Position numbers and translations under genes: made by a program
DNA from: Caviibacterium pharyngocola
Lineage (GTDB): Bacteria; Pseudomonadota; Gammaproteobacteria; Enterobacterales; Pasteurellaceae
Assembly (NCBI RefSeq): GCF_002795405.1
Contig: NZ_PHGZ01000003.1
Coordinates: 62,001 to 126,000, forward strand
Length of the DNA: 64,000 nt
Reading direction: 5' to 3'
In this document: positions 1 to 9,781 of the stretch, piece after piece
How the letters are laid out: every line of letters begins with the position of its first letter
How positions within the stretch are numbered: the first letter of the stretch is position 1
The notes under the pieces: model-generated
Seen by the model: only the letters and a program-made list of their open reading frames with translations
Told to the model about the DNA's origin: nothing
The model's database searches: none

Positions 1-2
1 GT

Positions 3-539
3 TTCCAACAAGAAGGTTTCCGCGTAGTGCCTTCCGCAACCGTGCGTAAAGGTGCTTATATTTCTAAAAATGCGGTATTAATGCCGTCTTATGTGAATAT
101 CGGCGCTTATGTGGGCGAAGGTACGATGGTGGATACTTGGGCGACCGTAGGTTCTTGCGCGCAAATCGGTAAAAACGTGCATTTATCCGGCGGTGTGGGT
201 ATCGGCGGTGTGTTAGAACCGTTACAAGCGAATCCGACCATTATCGGCGATAACTGTTTCATCGGCGCGCGTTCCGAAGTGGTGGAAGGCGTGATCGTGG
301 AAGACGGTTGCGTAATTTCAATGGGCGTATTTATCGGTCAAAGCACCAAAATTTATGATCGCGAAACCGGCGAAATCTTCTACGGCCGCGTACCGGCGGG
401 TTCCGTGGTGGTTTCCGGCAGCCTACCGTCTAAAGATGGCAAATACAGCTTATATTGCGCCGTGATCGTGAAAAAAGTGGATGCCAAAACCCTTGGTAAA
501 GTCGGTATCAACGAATTATTGCGTACTATCGACGAATAA
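3..539 (+). CDS. dapD: 2,3,4,5-tetrahydropyridine-2,6-dicarboxylate N-succinyltransferase, 5' end outside the window
   Basis: DapD transfers succinyl from succinyl-CoA to tetrahydrodipicolinate in the succinylase branch of lysine/diaminopimelate synthesis, in the cytoplasm. The visible 178 residues carry the left-handed beta-helix hexapeptide pattern ([20 protein letters not shown], then [16 protein letters not shown]) and the family C-terminus. The frame is open from the first bases, and the family is about 275 residues long, so roughly the first 95 residues lie upstream. The GTG at 27 is internal and is not a start. A strong hairpin follows the stop, so the gene is probably the last of its transcript. 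Confidence 0.95.
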   Translation, partial: FQQEGFRVVPSATVRKGAYISKNAVLMPSYVNIGAYVGEGTMVDTWATVGSCAQIGKNVHLSGGVGIGGVLEPLQANPTIIGDNCFIGARSEVVEGVIVEDGCVISMGVFIGQSTKIYDRETGEIFYGRVPAGSVVVSGSLPSKDGKYSLYCAVIVKKVDAKTLGKVGINELLRTIDE

Positions 540-553
540 TCTGTCAATTTCTG

Positions 554-590
554 AAAAAGCCGAATTGCCTGATGCTGTTCGGCTTTTTTA
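554..590 (+). terminator. Rho-independent terminator after dapD
   Basis: An 11-bp inverted repeat AAAAAGCCGAA / TTCGGCTTTTT with a 13-base loop ends in a run of T, just downstream of the dapD stop and upstream of the next ribosome binding site. Confidence 0.85.
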
Positions 591-606
591 TTTTAGGGAA
601 AGAAAC

Positions 607-1083
607 GTGAGTAAAAATATATTGGTCAGCGCCTGTTTATTGGGCGAAAACGTGAAATATTCCGGCGGCAATAATTTTTCCTCAAAATTGACCGCACTTT
701 TACGCCGATACGACGTAAATATCATCCCGATTTGTCCCGAAGTGCTGGGCGGATTGCCGATTCCGCGTTTGCCGGCGGAAATTATTGCTGCCGATATCAT
801 TGATTGTAACGGACAATCCGTTCTAGCCGAATTTCAACGTGGCGCCGACGCTGTATTACAACGGGCGAAACAAACGCATTGCCGAATTGCCGTATTAAAA
901 GAAAACAGCCCGTCTTGCGGCAGTCGATTTATTTATGACGGCACTTTTAGCGGCACTTTAATCGAAGGCGAAGGATTGACCACGCAATTATTACGTCGGC
1001 ATCATATCGAGGTTTTTTCCGAATTGAATTTGGCGGAATTGGAAAATCGTTTGAAAAAAGAATACCAAGATGAGGAAAAATAA
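607..1083 (+). CDS. DUF523 family protein
   Basis: A protein of 158 residues with the DUF523 opening ILVSACLLGENVKYSGG and the later KENSPSCGS segment, which holds a conserved cysteine. The function of the family is not established. I chose the GTG at 607 because an AGGGAAAG ribosome binding site lies just upstream (595-602) and the family begins a few residues before VSACLLG; the upstream in-frame extension runs through the dapD terminator and is not real. It faces ybhA convergently, with a hairpin between them. Confidence 0.85.
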   Translation: MSKNILVSACLLGENVKYSGGNNFSSKLTALLRRYDVNIIPICPEVLGGLPIPRLPAEIIAADIIDCNGQSVLAEFQRGADAVLQRAKQTHCRIAVLKENSPSCGSRFIYDGTFSGTLIEGEGLTTQLLRRHHIEVFSELNLAELENRLKKEYQDEEK

Positions 1084-1084
1084 C

Positions 1085-1107
1085 GTCGGAAAGGGGGACT
1101 TTCCGAC
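1085..1107. terminator. Hairpin between convergent genes
   Basis: A 9-bp perfect stem GTCGGAAAG / CTTTCCGAC with loop GGGGA lies between the DUF523 and ybhA stops. It has no clear T tract on either side, so the terminator role is inferred from its position. Confidence 0.5.
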
Positions 1108-1114
1108 CATCGAA

Positions 1115-1930
1115 TTAGCAATATTGCTGCAAAATTTGTGCGATACCGTCGTCATCGTTGCTTAATGTGACTAATTTCGCTTGTCGCTTCACTTCTTCTT
1201 CCGCATTGCCCATCGCCACGCCTAAGCCGACGGCATTAAGCATACTGATGTCATTATGATTATCACCGAAAGCAATTACGTTTTCCGGACTGATTTGCCA
1301 AAGGGCTAACAGATCTTTCAACCGTCCGCCTTTGCTATTGCCGTTTTTCGCCACATCCACGCGATCGATCCAAGACCATTCGCAGCTAAATTGATCCGTC
1401 GGTAACTCGGCAACCGCTTGTTCCATTACGCTGCGCTGCGGATGACTGATAACGAATTTCCAAATAATTTCGTCTTCGCGTCGAATCAACTGTTCGAAAC
1501 TGTCTAATTGGCGTAAATTCGGGCGAATTTGTTCCGGGCAATGTTGCACCCACGCACTGAATTTTTGCATATGTTCGTTAATTTGTAGAAAATTCATCGC
1601 ATCGCGCGAATACATTAACAAATGCGTTTGATATTTTTCCGCCACTTTTACCACTTGCAAAGCTTGTGCTTTGGAAAGCGGATTTGCCAGTGGCATCGAA
1701 TTCGTTGCGGTGTCGTAAAGATAAGTGCCGTTACAACAAATAATCGGCGTATCCAGCTGTAATTCGTAATGATAAGGGCGCGCGGCGGTGTGATGACGAC
1801 CGGTCACTAAAACGACTTTAATGCCTTTTTCTACAAGACGTCGAATCGCCTGTTTACTGGAAGGCAGAATTTGTCCCTGACTATTTAATAACGTGCCGTC
1901 AAGGTCGAAGGCAACCACTTGATAGGTCAT
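1115..1930 (-). CDS. ybhA: Cof-type HAD phosphatase, YbhA-like (pyridoxal phosphate phosphatase)
   Basis: A cytoplasmic HAD-superfamily phosphatase of 271 residues. Motif I is FDLDGT (nucleophile Asp at about residue 9), the TGRHH segment fits motif II, and GDNHNDISML near residue 222 supplies the metal-binding aspartates. ICCNGTYLYD and the CEWSW segment are characteristic of the YbhA branch, which in E. coli hydrolyses pyridoxal phosphate; the substrate here is inferred from that likeness. It lies 160 bases downstream of fdhE, separated from it by a terminator, and is probably transcribed on its own. Confidence 0.85.
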   Translation of the reverse strand: MTYQVVAFDLDGTLLNSQGQILPSSKQAIRRLVEKGIKVVLVTGRHHTAARPYHYELQLDTPIICCNGTYLYDTATNSMPLANPLSKAQALQVVKVAEKYQTHLLMYSRDAMNFLQINEHMQKFSAWVQHCPEQIRPNLRQLDSFEQLIRREDEIIWKFVISHPQRSVMEQAVAELPTDQFSCEWSWIDRVDVAKNGNSKGGRLKDLLALWQISPENVIAFGDNHNDISMLNAVGLGVAMGNAEEEVKRQAKLVTLSNDDDGIAQILQQYC

Positions 1931-2011
1931 AGATTTCCTTATTAACGATAGAATTTAACCGAATTATAGAGATTTTGGGCGATAAAAGAAATAAACCGCA
2001 TTGATTTTTGC

Positions 2012-2040
2012 CGAAGAAAAGACGGCGAGAGGCGCCGTCT
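2012..2040 (-). terminator. Terminator downstream of fdhE
   Basis: Stem GACGGCG / CGCCGTC (2021-2027 with 2033-2039), followed in the minus direction by a T-rich tract. It would end the formate dehydrogenase transcript before ybhA. Confidence 0.65.
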
Positions 2041-2090
2041 GTAGGTGGTCTGTAGATAAATGGGGCAAAAGTGCGGTGATTTTTTGCCGA

Positions 2091-3011
2091 TTATTCGGCA
2101 GGAAAAACAAAAGGATTGATGCCGCTGCGGGCGAAACCTTTTTCTTCCATTTCCACATCCAAGAAAACGGAGGCTAAATCATCGGCAATAGGTTCGACGT
2201 GCGGATCTTTTTCCTGATACATCACTTTCAAATAACTGTGACAATCGCCGCAGCTTTCCGCTTTCACCGGCGCGAATTCGCTGTCTAACGACCAATAATC
2301 CAACTTTCCGCTTTGATCGCAGTTCGAACATTTACTGCGTACCATATTCCATTCGCTTTCGCACAGAGAACAATGTAAATAACGCAAACCTTGGGTCGCG
2401 CCGAAATGAACCACACTCGCCGTCGGCGCCGAGCCGCAAACCGGACAAAGGTGTAAGTTTTCGCCGCTTTCCATTTTGGCGTTATGCGGAATTTGTTGTG
2501 CCAACTGCAGCCAATAAAGAGACAGCGCCGCCCAAATAAAGACCGCTTTGTCGCTTTCGACCGCAGAAAAATCTTGCGCCAATAATTTATCCGCAAGGTG
2601 ATTCAGTTCGGCTTGCGAGGCTTTTTCTAACCAATCAATAGTCGTCAACAAGCTTTCGTTAAGATTCTCGTTGGTTTTGATTTGCGCTAACAGCGCATTT
2701 AAAGCGGTTAGCCAGTAATCATCGCGCTGCCAACGGGCATAATCAAGCGGCGTCGTTTGTGCGGTTGTTGAGATTGTTGTCAAATGCTCGATTTTGCCAA
2801 GCGGCGTATTTTCCAATAAATCAAGCTGCGCTTGAGCAATGTCGGCAGCAAACAACAGGTAATCTTGCATCGGATGATTTTGCGCTAAATCTGTTAAGCG
2901 TTTAATCCGGCGTTGATAAAGATTTTTCGGGTTGGCAAATAATAAGGGCGGATTATGGAAAGAGCTCGCCGCTTGTTGAATTTCATTTTCGGGAAGAATT
3001 TTAATACTCAT
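2091..3011 (-). CDS. fdhE: Formate dehydrogenase accessory protein FdhE
   Basis: FdhE is a cytoplasmic rubredoxin-like protein needed to mature respiratory selenocysteine formate dehydrogenases before Tat export. The 306 residues match the family from start ([10 protein letters not shown]) to end ([11 protein letters not shown]). Four CxxC pairs are visible in the C-terminal half: CPVC, CSLC, CSNC and CGDC, consistent with iron binding. It is the last gene of the fdxGHI cluster, separated from fdxI by an inverted uptake-signal hairpin that may reduce read-through. Confidence 0.95.
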   Translation of the reverse strand: MSIKILPENEIQQAASSFHNPPLLFANPKNLYQRRIKRLTDLAQNHPMQDYLLFAADIAQAQLDLLENTPLGKIEHLTTISTTAQTTPLDYARWQRDDYWLTALNALLAQIKTNENLNESLLTTIDWLEKASQAELNHLADKLLAQDFSAVESDKAVFIWAALSLYWLQLAQQIPHNAKMESGENLHLCPVCGSAPTASVVHFGATQGLRYLHCSLCESEWNMVRSKCSNCDQSGKLDYWSLDSEFAPVKAESCGDCHSYLKVMYQEKDPHVEPIADDLASVFLDVEMEEKGFARSGINPFVFPAE

Positions 3012-3031
3012 TTTATTTGTATCGCTGTTAA

Positions 3032-3060
3032 AAAAGTGCGGTAAATTTTACCGCACTTTT
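3032..3060. terminator. Inverted uptake-signal hairpin between fdxI and fdhE
   Basis: Two oppositely oriented copies of AAGTGCGGT form a 14-bp stem, AAAAGTGCGGTAAA with TTTACCGCACTTTT. Such pairs act as terminators in Pasteurellaceae. This one may attenuate transcription from fdxI into fdhE, or be symmetric. Confidence 0.7.
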
Positions 3061-3074
3061 ATGGTTTAAGGGGA

Positions 3075-3749
3075 TTATTTGCCTTGTTTATCGGCTAATT
3101 GTTGTTGCAGTTTCGGTTCGACTTCATCACGATACCAACGCGGGTGATGTTTTTTCGCCCAACGTACCGTAACCCAACCTTCTACCATTCCGCGAATGGA
3201 TCCTTTCACCCAGAACGCCATATACATATGTACCATAATACCGGTGAACAGCATAAAGGCGCTGGCGGAGTGGAGTAAAATGGCAATGCGAATCACCGGA
3301 ATCGGGAAATTATGGGCGAAATATTGTCGCCACATAATAATGCCGGTGACTAATAAGGTGAACATTGCCAAGATCAACGTCCAGAACAACATTTTTTGAC
3401 CGAGGTTATATTTTCCGTTGTCGGAAACGGCGTGTTCGTTGCCTTTTAATACCTCGTGGATATTTTTCAGCCAAACCCAGTCGTTTCGTTCCGGAATATT
3501 ATGTCGCCAGTAAACCAAGCAAAGGATGACGAATGCGACGAACATAATCAAACCGGTGAACGGATGAACCATTCGGGCGATTTGCGGCGTACCGAGAATA
3601 TCCGTCAGCCAAGCGAAATCCGGAAAGAAAAACGCCAAGCCGGATAAACCCGTGGTAAAAAAGCAAATCACTAATAACCAATGGCTCAATCGTGCAGGAA
3701 GTTTATGACGCACGATTTTGTGATCGTTACTAATCGTGATCTTACTCAT
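3075..3749 (-). CDS. fdxI: Formate dehydrogenase gamma subunit, cytochrome b556
   Basis: Membrane subunit that carries electrons from the periplasmic FdxGH to menaquinone through two b hemes. The 224 residues contain four hydrophobic helices and the family histidines ([14 protein letters not shown] at the start, HPFTG in helix 2, HSASAF and MVHMYMAF near the end). I chose the ATG at 3749: it has AGGAGG seven bases upstream and starts 8 bases inside the end of fdxH, typical of translational coupling. A longer reading would add about 39 residues that overlap fdxH and do not resemble the family. fdnI/fdoI are the E. coli equivalents. Confidence 0.93.
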   Translation of the reverse strand: MSKITISNDHKIVRHKLPARLSHWLLVICFFTTGLSGLAFFFPDFAWLTDILGTPQIARMVHPFTGLIMFVAFVILCLVYWRHNIPERNDWVWLKNIHEVLKGNEHAVSDNGKYNLGQKMLFWTLILAMFTLLVTGIIMWRQYFAHNFPIPVIRIAILLHSASAFMLFTGIMVHMYMAFWVKGSIRGMVEGWVTVRWAKKHHPRWYRDEVEPKLQQQLADKQGK

Positions 3750-4647
3750 CTTTGCCTCCTTCGTGTTCCGTTTCATCGTGTGCTTCCAATTCTTCCGTAT
3801 TCGGCCCGACCGCAAGATAGTGGGCGATTTCACTGAGGATAATACCGCCGAATGCCACAGCGGCAACCGGTTTTAAGACATCTTTCCAGAGTTTCACCGT
3901 CATATTGATTTGCGGATCTTTCGGTAAGCCGGAATAAAGCTCCGGTTTGTCCGCGTGGTGTAGCACATACATAACGTGCGTGCCGCCGACACCTTCCGGA
4001 TCGTAAAGTCCGGCATTTTTATAGCCGCGCGCTTTCAAATCCGCAATACGCGTTTCGGCATATTGCTTCATTTCTTCCTTGCTACCGAAACGGATCGCGC
4101 CGGTCGGACAAGTTTTCACGCAGGCAGGTTCTTGCCCGACGGTAACGCGATCCACACATAGCGTACATTTATATACGCGATGATCTTCCGGATTCATTCG
4201 CGGAATATTAAACGGACAGCCGGCGATACAATAACCGCAGCCGATACATTTATCCGATTGGAAATCCACAATACCGTTAGCATATTGAATGATCGCGCCC
4301 GGCGAAGGACAAGCCTTCAAACAGCCCGGTTCGCTACAATGCATACAGCCGTCTTTGCGAATAAGCCATTCCAAACGCTCGTTTTCTTCCACTTCGTTGA
4401 ACTTCATTACCGTCCAAGCTTTCGCGTTCAAATCAATCGGATTATCGTAAGAACCGACGCATTTTTCCGGTTCGGCGCGCAAGTCGTTCCATTCGGAACA
4501 AGCGACTTGGCAGCCTTTACAACCGATACAAGTGGTGACGTCGATTAATTTCGCCACTTCCACTTGATGATCCCGCGCGTGTGGTGCCGGTGTAAATACC
4601 GATGTCGCGGAGGATTTGATGATATTTTGAGATTGAACGACTCCCAT
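3742..4647 (-). CDS. fdxH: Formate dehydrogenase beta subunit, four [4Fe-4S]
   Basis: Electron-transfer subunit of 301 residues that passes electrons from the molybdenum subunit to cytochrome b. Four cysteine clusters are present: [11 protein letters not shown] (residues 40-50), [26 protein letters not shown] and [21 protein letters not shown]. One hydrophobic segment near residues 256-280 anchors it in the membrane, with the iron-sulfur domain held on the periplasmic side. The start lies one base after the fdxG stop, and the ribosome binding site is inside the fdxG end. It overlaps fdxI by 8 bases. Confidence 0.95.
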   Translation of the reverse strand: MGVVQSQNIIKSSATSVFTPAPHARDHQVEVAKLIDVTTCIGCKGCQVACSEWNDLRAEPEKCVGSYDNPIDLNAKAWTVMKFNEVEENERLEWLIRKDGCMHCSEPGCLKACPSPGAIIQYANGIVDFQSDKCIGCGYCIAGCPFNIPRMNPEDHRVYKCTLCVDRVTVGQEPACVKTCPTGAIRFGSKEEMKQYAETRIADLKARGYKNAGLYDPEGVGGTHVMYVLHHADKPELYSGLPKDPQINMTVKLWKDVLKPVAAVAFGGIILSEIAHYLAVGPNTEELEAHDETEHEGGKDE

Positions 4648-4648
4648 A

Positions 4649-7600
4649 TTATGCCTCCGCTTTTTCGATATTGACTAACATACATTTCGATTCCGGCGTT
4701 TGCGTATTCGCATCACCGGCGCGCACTGTCAAGTTATTAGCAAAGAAACCTTTCTTCGCTTTAGTGACGGTCGCAAAGCCCCAGTGAATCGGAATTCCCA
4801 CCGTGTGAATCGGTTTTCCATCGGCAACTAACGGACGAATACGTTTCGTCACCACAGCAACGGCTTTAATATAGCCGCGTTTAGAGGAAACTTTGACGTG
4901 ATCGCCGTTTCGAATACCTTTTTCCGCCGCTAATTGCTCACTGATCTCAACGAATTGTTCCGGTTGTGCAATCACGTTTAATAAGGAATTTTTCGTCCAA
5001 TAGTGGAAATGCTCGGTCAGGCGATAAGTCGTTCCTACATATGGGAACTCGCTTGATGTGCCTAAATCCGCTTTATCGCTGTCCAATACGCGTGCGACCG
5101 GGCTGGAAACCACGTTCGGGTGCAACGGATTGGTGCCGATCGGCGTTTCTACCGGTTCATAATGTTCAGGGAACGGGCCGTCAACCATTCGTTCGCGCAC
5201 GAATAATCCGCTGACGCCTTCCGGTTGCATAATAAACGGCAATGTCGGGCTGTTAGGCGCCGCCGTGCCGAAATCCGCCACATCGATATAGTTCCAGTTT
5301 TTACCGTTCCATTTAATGAGTTGACGTTTCGGATTCCACGGATTTCCTGCTAAGTCGGCGGAAGCACGGTTATAAATAATACGACGGTTCATCGGCCACG
5401 CGAACGCCCAACCGAGGGTGTTACCCAAATTAGACGGATCCGAGTTATCGCGATTCGCCATTTGATTGCCTTTTTCCGTCCATTGTCCGCTATAAATCCA
5501 GCAAGCGCCTGAAGTCGTTCCGTCATCACGCATTTGTGCAAAGCTTGAAAGCAGCTGACCTTTTTTCAAAATCAGGTTGCCGTTGGCGTCGTATAAATCT
5601 TCCAAGGCATAGCCGTTATTTTCTTTCGCCACTTCTTCCGCTTTCGGTTCAAGCGGATTCGCGTAATTCCAACTCATCGCTTCTAACGGTTTAACCGGCG
5701 CTTTGCCGCCTTCTTTGTGATAAAGGTGAAGCAATTCGGCGCGTAGTTCCGATAAAATCTCGCCGTCGGTTTTCGCTTCGCCCGGCGGCTCGGCGCCTTT
5801 CCAGTGCCATTGCAACCAACGACCGGAGTTAGCGATAGAACCGTCTTCTTCGACGAAACAAGTTGTCGGCAAGCGGAAGACTTCGGTTTGAATTTCTTCA
5901 GTTTTTACATCGTTAAATTCACCGTAGTTTTTCCAGAATTCAGAGGTATCGGTGACCAGCGGATCCATAATCACCAAGAATTTTAATTTACTCAGCGCTT
6001 TGATGATCTTGCCGGAGTTCGCATAAGAGGCGATCGGGTTCATTCCTTGACAGAAGAAACCGTTGACTTTGCCTTGATACATATCCTCGATATAACGGAA
6101 TTGATCCGTTCCGCCTTTCGGTAATTTCGGCAAATAATGATAACCGAATTGATTATCTTGCGTCGCGTTATCGCCGTAGAAGGATTTCAGCATACTCACC
6201 ATAAACTTCGGCGTATTTTGCCAATAGTTTACTTGATCTTTCATCATTGTTTTCGGTGTAATTCGATTGAGGAACGAGCTTAAATCCGCATCACCGTCCG
6301 TCGGCAACGGAATATAACCCGGCAACATCCGAGGGAATAAACCCAAATCGGTGATACCTTGTACGTTAGAGTGACCGCGTAACGCGTTCACGCCGCCGCC
6401 GGAAACCCCGATATTACCCAATAATAATTGGATCATCGCCATTGTCCGAATATTTTGCGAACCCACCGTATGTTGCGTCCAACCTAAAGCATAAAGGAAA
6501 GTTGCCGCTTTTTCCGGTGCGGAGGTTTTAGCGATTTCTTGGCAGAATTGTAAGAAATATTCTTGCGTCGTACCGCAAATACGTTCCACCATTTCCGGCG
6601 TGTAACGATCAACGTGCGTTTTAAGCATATTGATGACGCAACGCGGATCTAGCATTGCCATATCGCGTTTCGGTTGTCCTTCTTCGTCGAATTGATACGC
6701 CCAAGTGGATTTATCGTATTGACGAGTTTCAGGGTTATAACCTGAGAATAAACCGTCTTCGAACTTGAAGTTTTCGTTAATTAAGAAAGTAGCGTTAGTG
6801 TAATGTTTAACGTATTCGTGTTGAATTTTATCGTTGTTGAGCAAATAGCGAATGACGCCGGATAAAAATGCAATATCCGTACCCGGACGAATCGGCATAT
6901 AAATATCCGCTACGGCTGCCGTGCGGTTAAAGCGCGGATCCACAACGATTAATTTGGCTCCGTTTTGTTTTTTGGCTTCAATCGCCCAACGGAAACCGAC
7001 AGGATGTGCTTCCGCTGCGTTACCGCCCATCACGATAACTAAATCGGCATTTTTAATATCAACCCAGTGATTGGTCATCGCACCGCGACCGAATGATGGA
7101 GCAAGACTTGCTACCGTCGGTCCGTGTCAGATACTCGCTTGGTTGTCGGTAAATACGATACCAAGGGAGCGAACGAATTTTTGCGTCAAAATACCGGTTT
7201 CATTGCTACAAGCGGAACCGGCTAAGAAACCTGTCGTCATCCAACGGTTGACTTCTAATCCTTGTTCATTGTGTGTGATAAAGTTGGCGTCACGGTCGTT
7301 TTTCATATGGCGAGCAATACGTTCGATAGCTTCGTGCCAAGAGATACGTTTCCATTCCGTTGAGCCGGCTTCGCGGACTTCAGGATAACGAACGCGACGT
7401 TCGCTGTTGACATAATCTAATGCGCCGGCACCTTTAGGGCATAATGCGCCGCGGCTGACCGGATGATCCGGATCGCCTTCGATATGAAAGAGTTTCCCTT
7501 TCGTATTCATTGCGCCGTCGCCAAGGCTGTATAACAACATACCGCAGCCTACGGCACAATATGTGCAGGTATTACGCGTTTCTTTGGCGCGCAATAATTT

Positions 7601-7714
7601 ATATTCGCGAGGGGCGGCTAATGCCGTTGCCGGGGCAAATCCCAACATCGCAGCCGATGTTCCCGCCATACCGCCTGCACAGATCTTAAAGAATTTTCTT
7701 CTGCTGACCTGCAT
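4649..7714 (-). CDS. fdxG: Formate dehydrogenase-N/O alpha subunit, selenoprotein
   Basis: Catalytic subunit that oxidises formate with a bis-molybdopterin guanine dinucleotide cofactor, selenocysteine and one [4Fe-4S] cluster. The reading frame is interrupted only by a UGA at 7129-7127; both sides belong to one protein ([20 protein letters not shown]), which puts selenocysteine at residue 196, as in E. coli FdnG. The full product is 1021 residues, normal for the family. The N-terminus [15 protein letters not shown] is a twin-arginine signal, so the protein is exported folded to the periplasm. The [10 protein letters not shown] cluster near residue 50 binds iron-sulfur. It heads fdxG-fdxH-fdxI-fdhE, with divergent fdhD. 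The coding sequence should not be split at the UGA. Confidence 0.96.
7085..7129 (-). promoter_or_regulatory. Selenocysteine UGA and downstream bSECIS region of fdxG
   Basis: The UGA codon (7129-7127) is followed directly by coding sequence that must fold as the bacterial SECIS hairpin recognised by SelB. The position is as in E. coli fdnG. I did not fold the RNA; the assignment rests on the protein frame and family knowledge. selA, selB and selC are not in this window. Confidence 0.8.
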
Positions 7715-7913
7715 AAAGTACTCCTTGATTTCAACAAAAAGGGTTTGTTGAATTGTTTTGTAGTAGTAAACTTAAATCATTCGTTGATGAGTAGCTGACG
7801 ATTCGGTTCGGTCAAAATGTTACAAAAATGTATTACATTTTAAACAAACTGATAATCTCACGTAGAATACGCTTTTTTGCGGATAAAAGCTAGCGAAGAT
7901 AAGGGGACATAAC

Positions 7914-8729
7914 TTGATCTCAATCACAAAAAAAGCAAATTTTTGTTACAAAAAATTAACATTAGAAACAAATAATCCGGTTTTACACTGCGAGGAAAAA
8001 GATGAGATTATTGCGACGGAAGTGCCGGTCGCCTTGGTGTATAACGGCATCAGCCACGTCGTAATGATGTGTTCGCCGCAAGATTTGGAAGATTTCGCCC
8101 TCGGCTTTTCCATCACGGAAGGCATTATCGACAAACCGGCAGATATTTACGGAATGGATATTGAGCACAGCTGTCACGGCATTGAAGTGCAAATTGAAAT
8201 GGCGACCCGTTGTTTCGTGGCGTTGAAAGAACGTCGGCGAAATCTGACCGGACGCACGGGCTGCGGCATTTGCGGTACGGAACAACTCGCGCAAATTACA
8301 AAAAACTTGCCGATTTTACACCGCACTTTACGCCTAGAATTAGCGAGATTGGACGATTGTTTGCGTGATTTGCGCGCCGCACAGAAGCTAGGTTTGCAAA
8401 CCGGTTCCACCCACGCCGCCGCGTTTTTTGATCCGCAAGGGCATTTATTAGCAATTCGGGAAGACGTCGGACGGCACGTCGCCTTAGATAAATTATTAGG
8501 CTGGTATGTGAAGCAAAACAAACCGCAAGGCTTTGTGCTAGTCACCAGCCGAGCAAGCTATGAAATGGTGGAAAAAACCGTCGCTTGCGGCATCGAAATG
8601 CTAATCGCCGTATCCGCCGCAACGGGAATGGCGGTGGAAATGGCACAACGCAGCGATCTCACCTTAATCGGCTTCGCCAGAGAAGGACGCGCAACGGTAT
8701 ATTGCGGAAAAGAGCGGTTGGTTTTTTGA
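7914..8729 (+). CDS. fdhD: Formate dehydrogenase accessory sulfurtransferase FdhD
   Basis: FdhD moves sulfur from IscS to the molybdenum cofactor of formate dehydrogenase. The 271 residues match the family ([46 protein letters not shown]-like VTSRASYEM). The catalytic CxxC is Cys117-Gly-Ile-Cys120 in [10 protein letters not shown]. The start is a TTG at 7914 with AAGGGG seven bases upstream; no ATG or GTG suits, and the first in-frame ATG would remove about 50 conserved residues. It diverges from fdxG across a 199-base region (7715-7913) in which I recognised no clear regulator site. Confidence 0.93.
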   Translation: MISITKKANFCYKKLTLETNNPVLHCEEKDEIIATEVPVALVYNGISHVVMMCSPQDLEDFALGFSITEGIIDKPADIYGMDIEHSCHGIEVQIEMATRCFVALKERRRNLTGRTGCGICGTEQLAQITKNLPILHRTLRLELARLDDCLRDLRAAQKLGLQTGSTHAAAFFDPQGHLLAIREDVGRHVALDKLLGWYVKQNKPQGFVLVTSRASYEMVEKTVACGIEMLIAVSAATGMAVEMAQRSDLTLIGFAREGRATVYCGKERLVF

Positions 8730-8772
8730 TGATTTTTGCGATTGGATTATGAAAAAAACACTAAAAGAACCC

Positions 8773-8801
8773 TTGTTTTTGCTTGTTTCTTGTTCTAGTA
8801 T
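8773..8801 (+). promoter_or_regulatory. Probable promoter of the toxin-antitoxin pair
   Basis: TTGTTT (8773-8778) and TAGTAT (8796-8801) are separated by 17 bases, about 30 bases before the antitoxin start. Autoregulation by the toxin-antitoxin complex is usual for the family, but no operator was recognised. Confidence 0.45.
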
Positions 8802-8832
8802 ATCTCACAAAGTAGCACTTTAGGAGAGAATT

Positions 8833-9099
8833 ATGTTAGGACGCTTAAGACAACAAGGCGGCGCAATGGTATTAACCGTGCCGAATGCGATCGTTACGCA
8901 AATGGGCTGGCAAGTCGGTAACAGCGTCAATATCGAAATGCAAGGTGACTCTGTGATTTTAAGCGCGCCAAAACGGCAACCTAAAGGGAGTAAAAGTTTA
9001 AAACAGCTGCTCGCCGGTATTGATAGTCAAGAGATCGCTGCGTTAAATGCCGAAATGGCAGACTGGAATGATGAGCCGCAAGGAAAAGAAATATGGTAA
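8833..9099 (+). CDS. MazE/ChpS-like antitoxin, AbrB-type DNA-binding fold
   Basis: An 88-residue protein. The first half (GGAMVLTVPNAIVTQMGWQVGNSVNIEMQGDSVILS) is the swapped-hairpin AbrB/MazE DNA-binding fold; the acidic C-terminal tail (AEMADWNDEPQGKE) is the likely toxin-neutralising part. A GGAGAG ribosome binding site precedes it. Its stop overlaps the start of the toxin gene, the usual antitoxin-first order. Confidence 0.85.
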   Translation: MLGRLRQQGGAMVLTVPNAIVTQMGWQVGNSVNIEMQGDSVILSAPKRQPKGSKSLKQLLAGIDSQEIAALNAEMADWNDEPQGKEIW

Positions 9100-9461
9100 T
9101 GCGAGTGCCGAAAAAAGGGGAAATTTGGTATGTTGATCCCGATCCGACCAGTGGAAAAGAATTGCGCAGCCCGCATTATTTTATCGTCGTTTCCGAACAA
9201 GTTCTTAACAAAGCATTAGGCGTTAGCATTTGTTGCCCGATTTCAAGCGGGGGTAATGCGGCACGTTCACAGAGCGTTACCGTCGTAATGGACGGCAATA
9301 GCACCAAATCCGGCAAAGTAACGGGCGTAATTTTATGCCATCAGGTCAGAGCCTTGGATTTACAAGCGCGTAATGCAAAATATGCTACGACAGCTGAGGA
9401 TTACTTAATCGATGAAGTAGTAATGAAACTGGTGGATTTAATTGATCCTCAGTTGTATTGA
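9093..9461 (+). CDS. MazF/PemK/ChpB-like endoribonuclease toxin
   Basis: A 122-residue toxin of the PemK/MazF fold, closest by eye to ChpB. It shows KKGEIWYVDPDPTSGKE at the start, the ICCPISSGGNAARS strand, GVILCHQVRALDLQAR, and a C-terminal helix. The family cleaves mRNA at short sequences, and the specificity cannot be read from sequence. Two ATGs are possible: 9093, overlapping the antitoxin by 7 bases, or 9099 in a TAATG arrangement. AAGGAAAAG upstream could serve either. Confidence 0.85.
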   Translation: MVMRVPKKGEIWYVDPDPTSGKELRSPHYFIVVSEQVLNKALGVSICCPISSGGNAARSQSVTVVMDGNSTKSGKVTGVILCHQVRALDLQARNAKYATTAEDYLIDEVVMKLVDLIDPQLY

Positions 9462-9494
9462 TTCTAAAAACTAAGCGACCTCACAAAAAAACAC

Positions 9495-9525
9495 TTGACC
9501 TTAACCTAAGGTTAAGCTTTATGCT
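9495..9525 (+). promoter_or_regulatory. CueR-type (MerR family) copper-responsive promoter
   Basis: The -35 box is TTGACC (9495-9500) and the -10 box is TATGCT (9520-9525), with a 19-base spacer, the over-long spacing typical of MerR-family promoters. The spacer holds the near-palindrome CTTAACCTAAGGTTAAG, similar to the E. coli copA operator. It lies 46 bases before the copZ start. The cueR gene is not in this window. Confidence 0.85.
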
Positions 9526-9571
9526 TAACGGCGAAAATTCATTTCATTCAATCATTAAAGAGGAAGAAAAA

Positions 9572-9781
9572 ATGACAACAACCGTTTTAGCATTAAGCGA
9601 ATTATCCTGCCAACATTGCGTAAAATCCGTGAAAAAAACCTTAGATGCCATTGAAGGCGTGACAAGCGCCGAGGTGACGCTTACTTCCGCAACGGTGGAA
9701 GGTGATGTGGCGCCGCAAGTGTTAATCGATGCGATTATCGAAGCCGGTTATCAAGCGGAATTGGCGACGGATTCAAAGTAA
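9572..9781 (+). CDS. copZ: CopZ-like copper chaperone (zero-frame product of the copA gene)
   Basis: A 69-residue heavy-metal-associated domain with the Cu(I) site in [12 protein letters not shown] and the closing AGYQAEL. It is the first metal-binding domain of the copper ATPase, read in frame from ATG 9572 (AGAGGAAG ribosome binding site) and stopped by UAA at 9779. The length matches the 70-residue CopA(Z) made by frameshifting in E. coli. The following -1 frame continues without a start codon into the rest of CopA, so this is best seen as the short product of a two-product gene. Confidence 0.85.
   Translation: MTTTVLALSELSCQHCVKSVKKTLDAIEGVTSAEVTLTSATVEGDVAPQVLIDAIIEAGYQAELATDSK

Noticed and set aside
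4649..7078. A separate molybdopterin oxidoreductase gene starting near 7078
   Set aside because: It is the C-terminal part of fdxG behind the selenocysteine UGA at 7127; the residues between continue the same protein.
7715..7913. FNR or NarP site in front of fdxG
   Set aside because: Expected for the gene, but no sequence close to TTGAT-N4-ATCAA was found.
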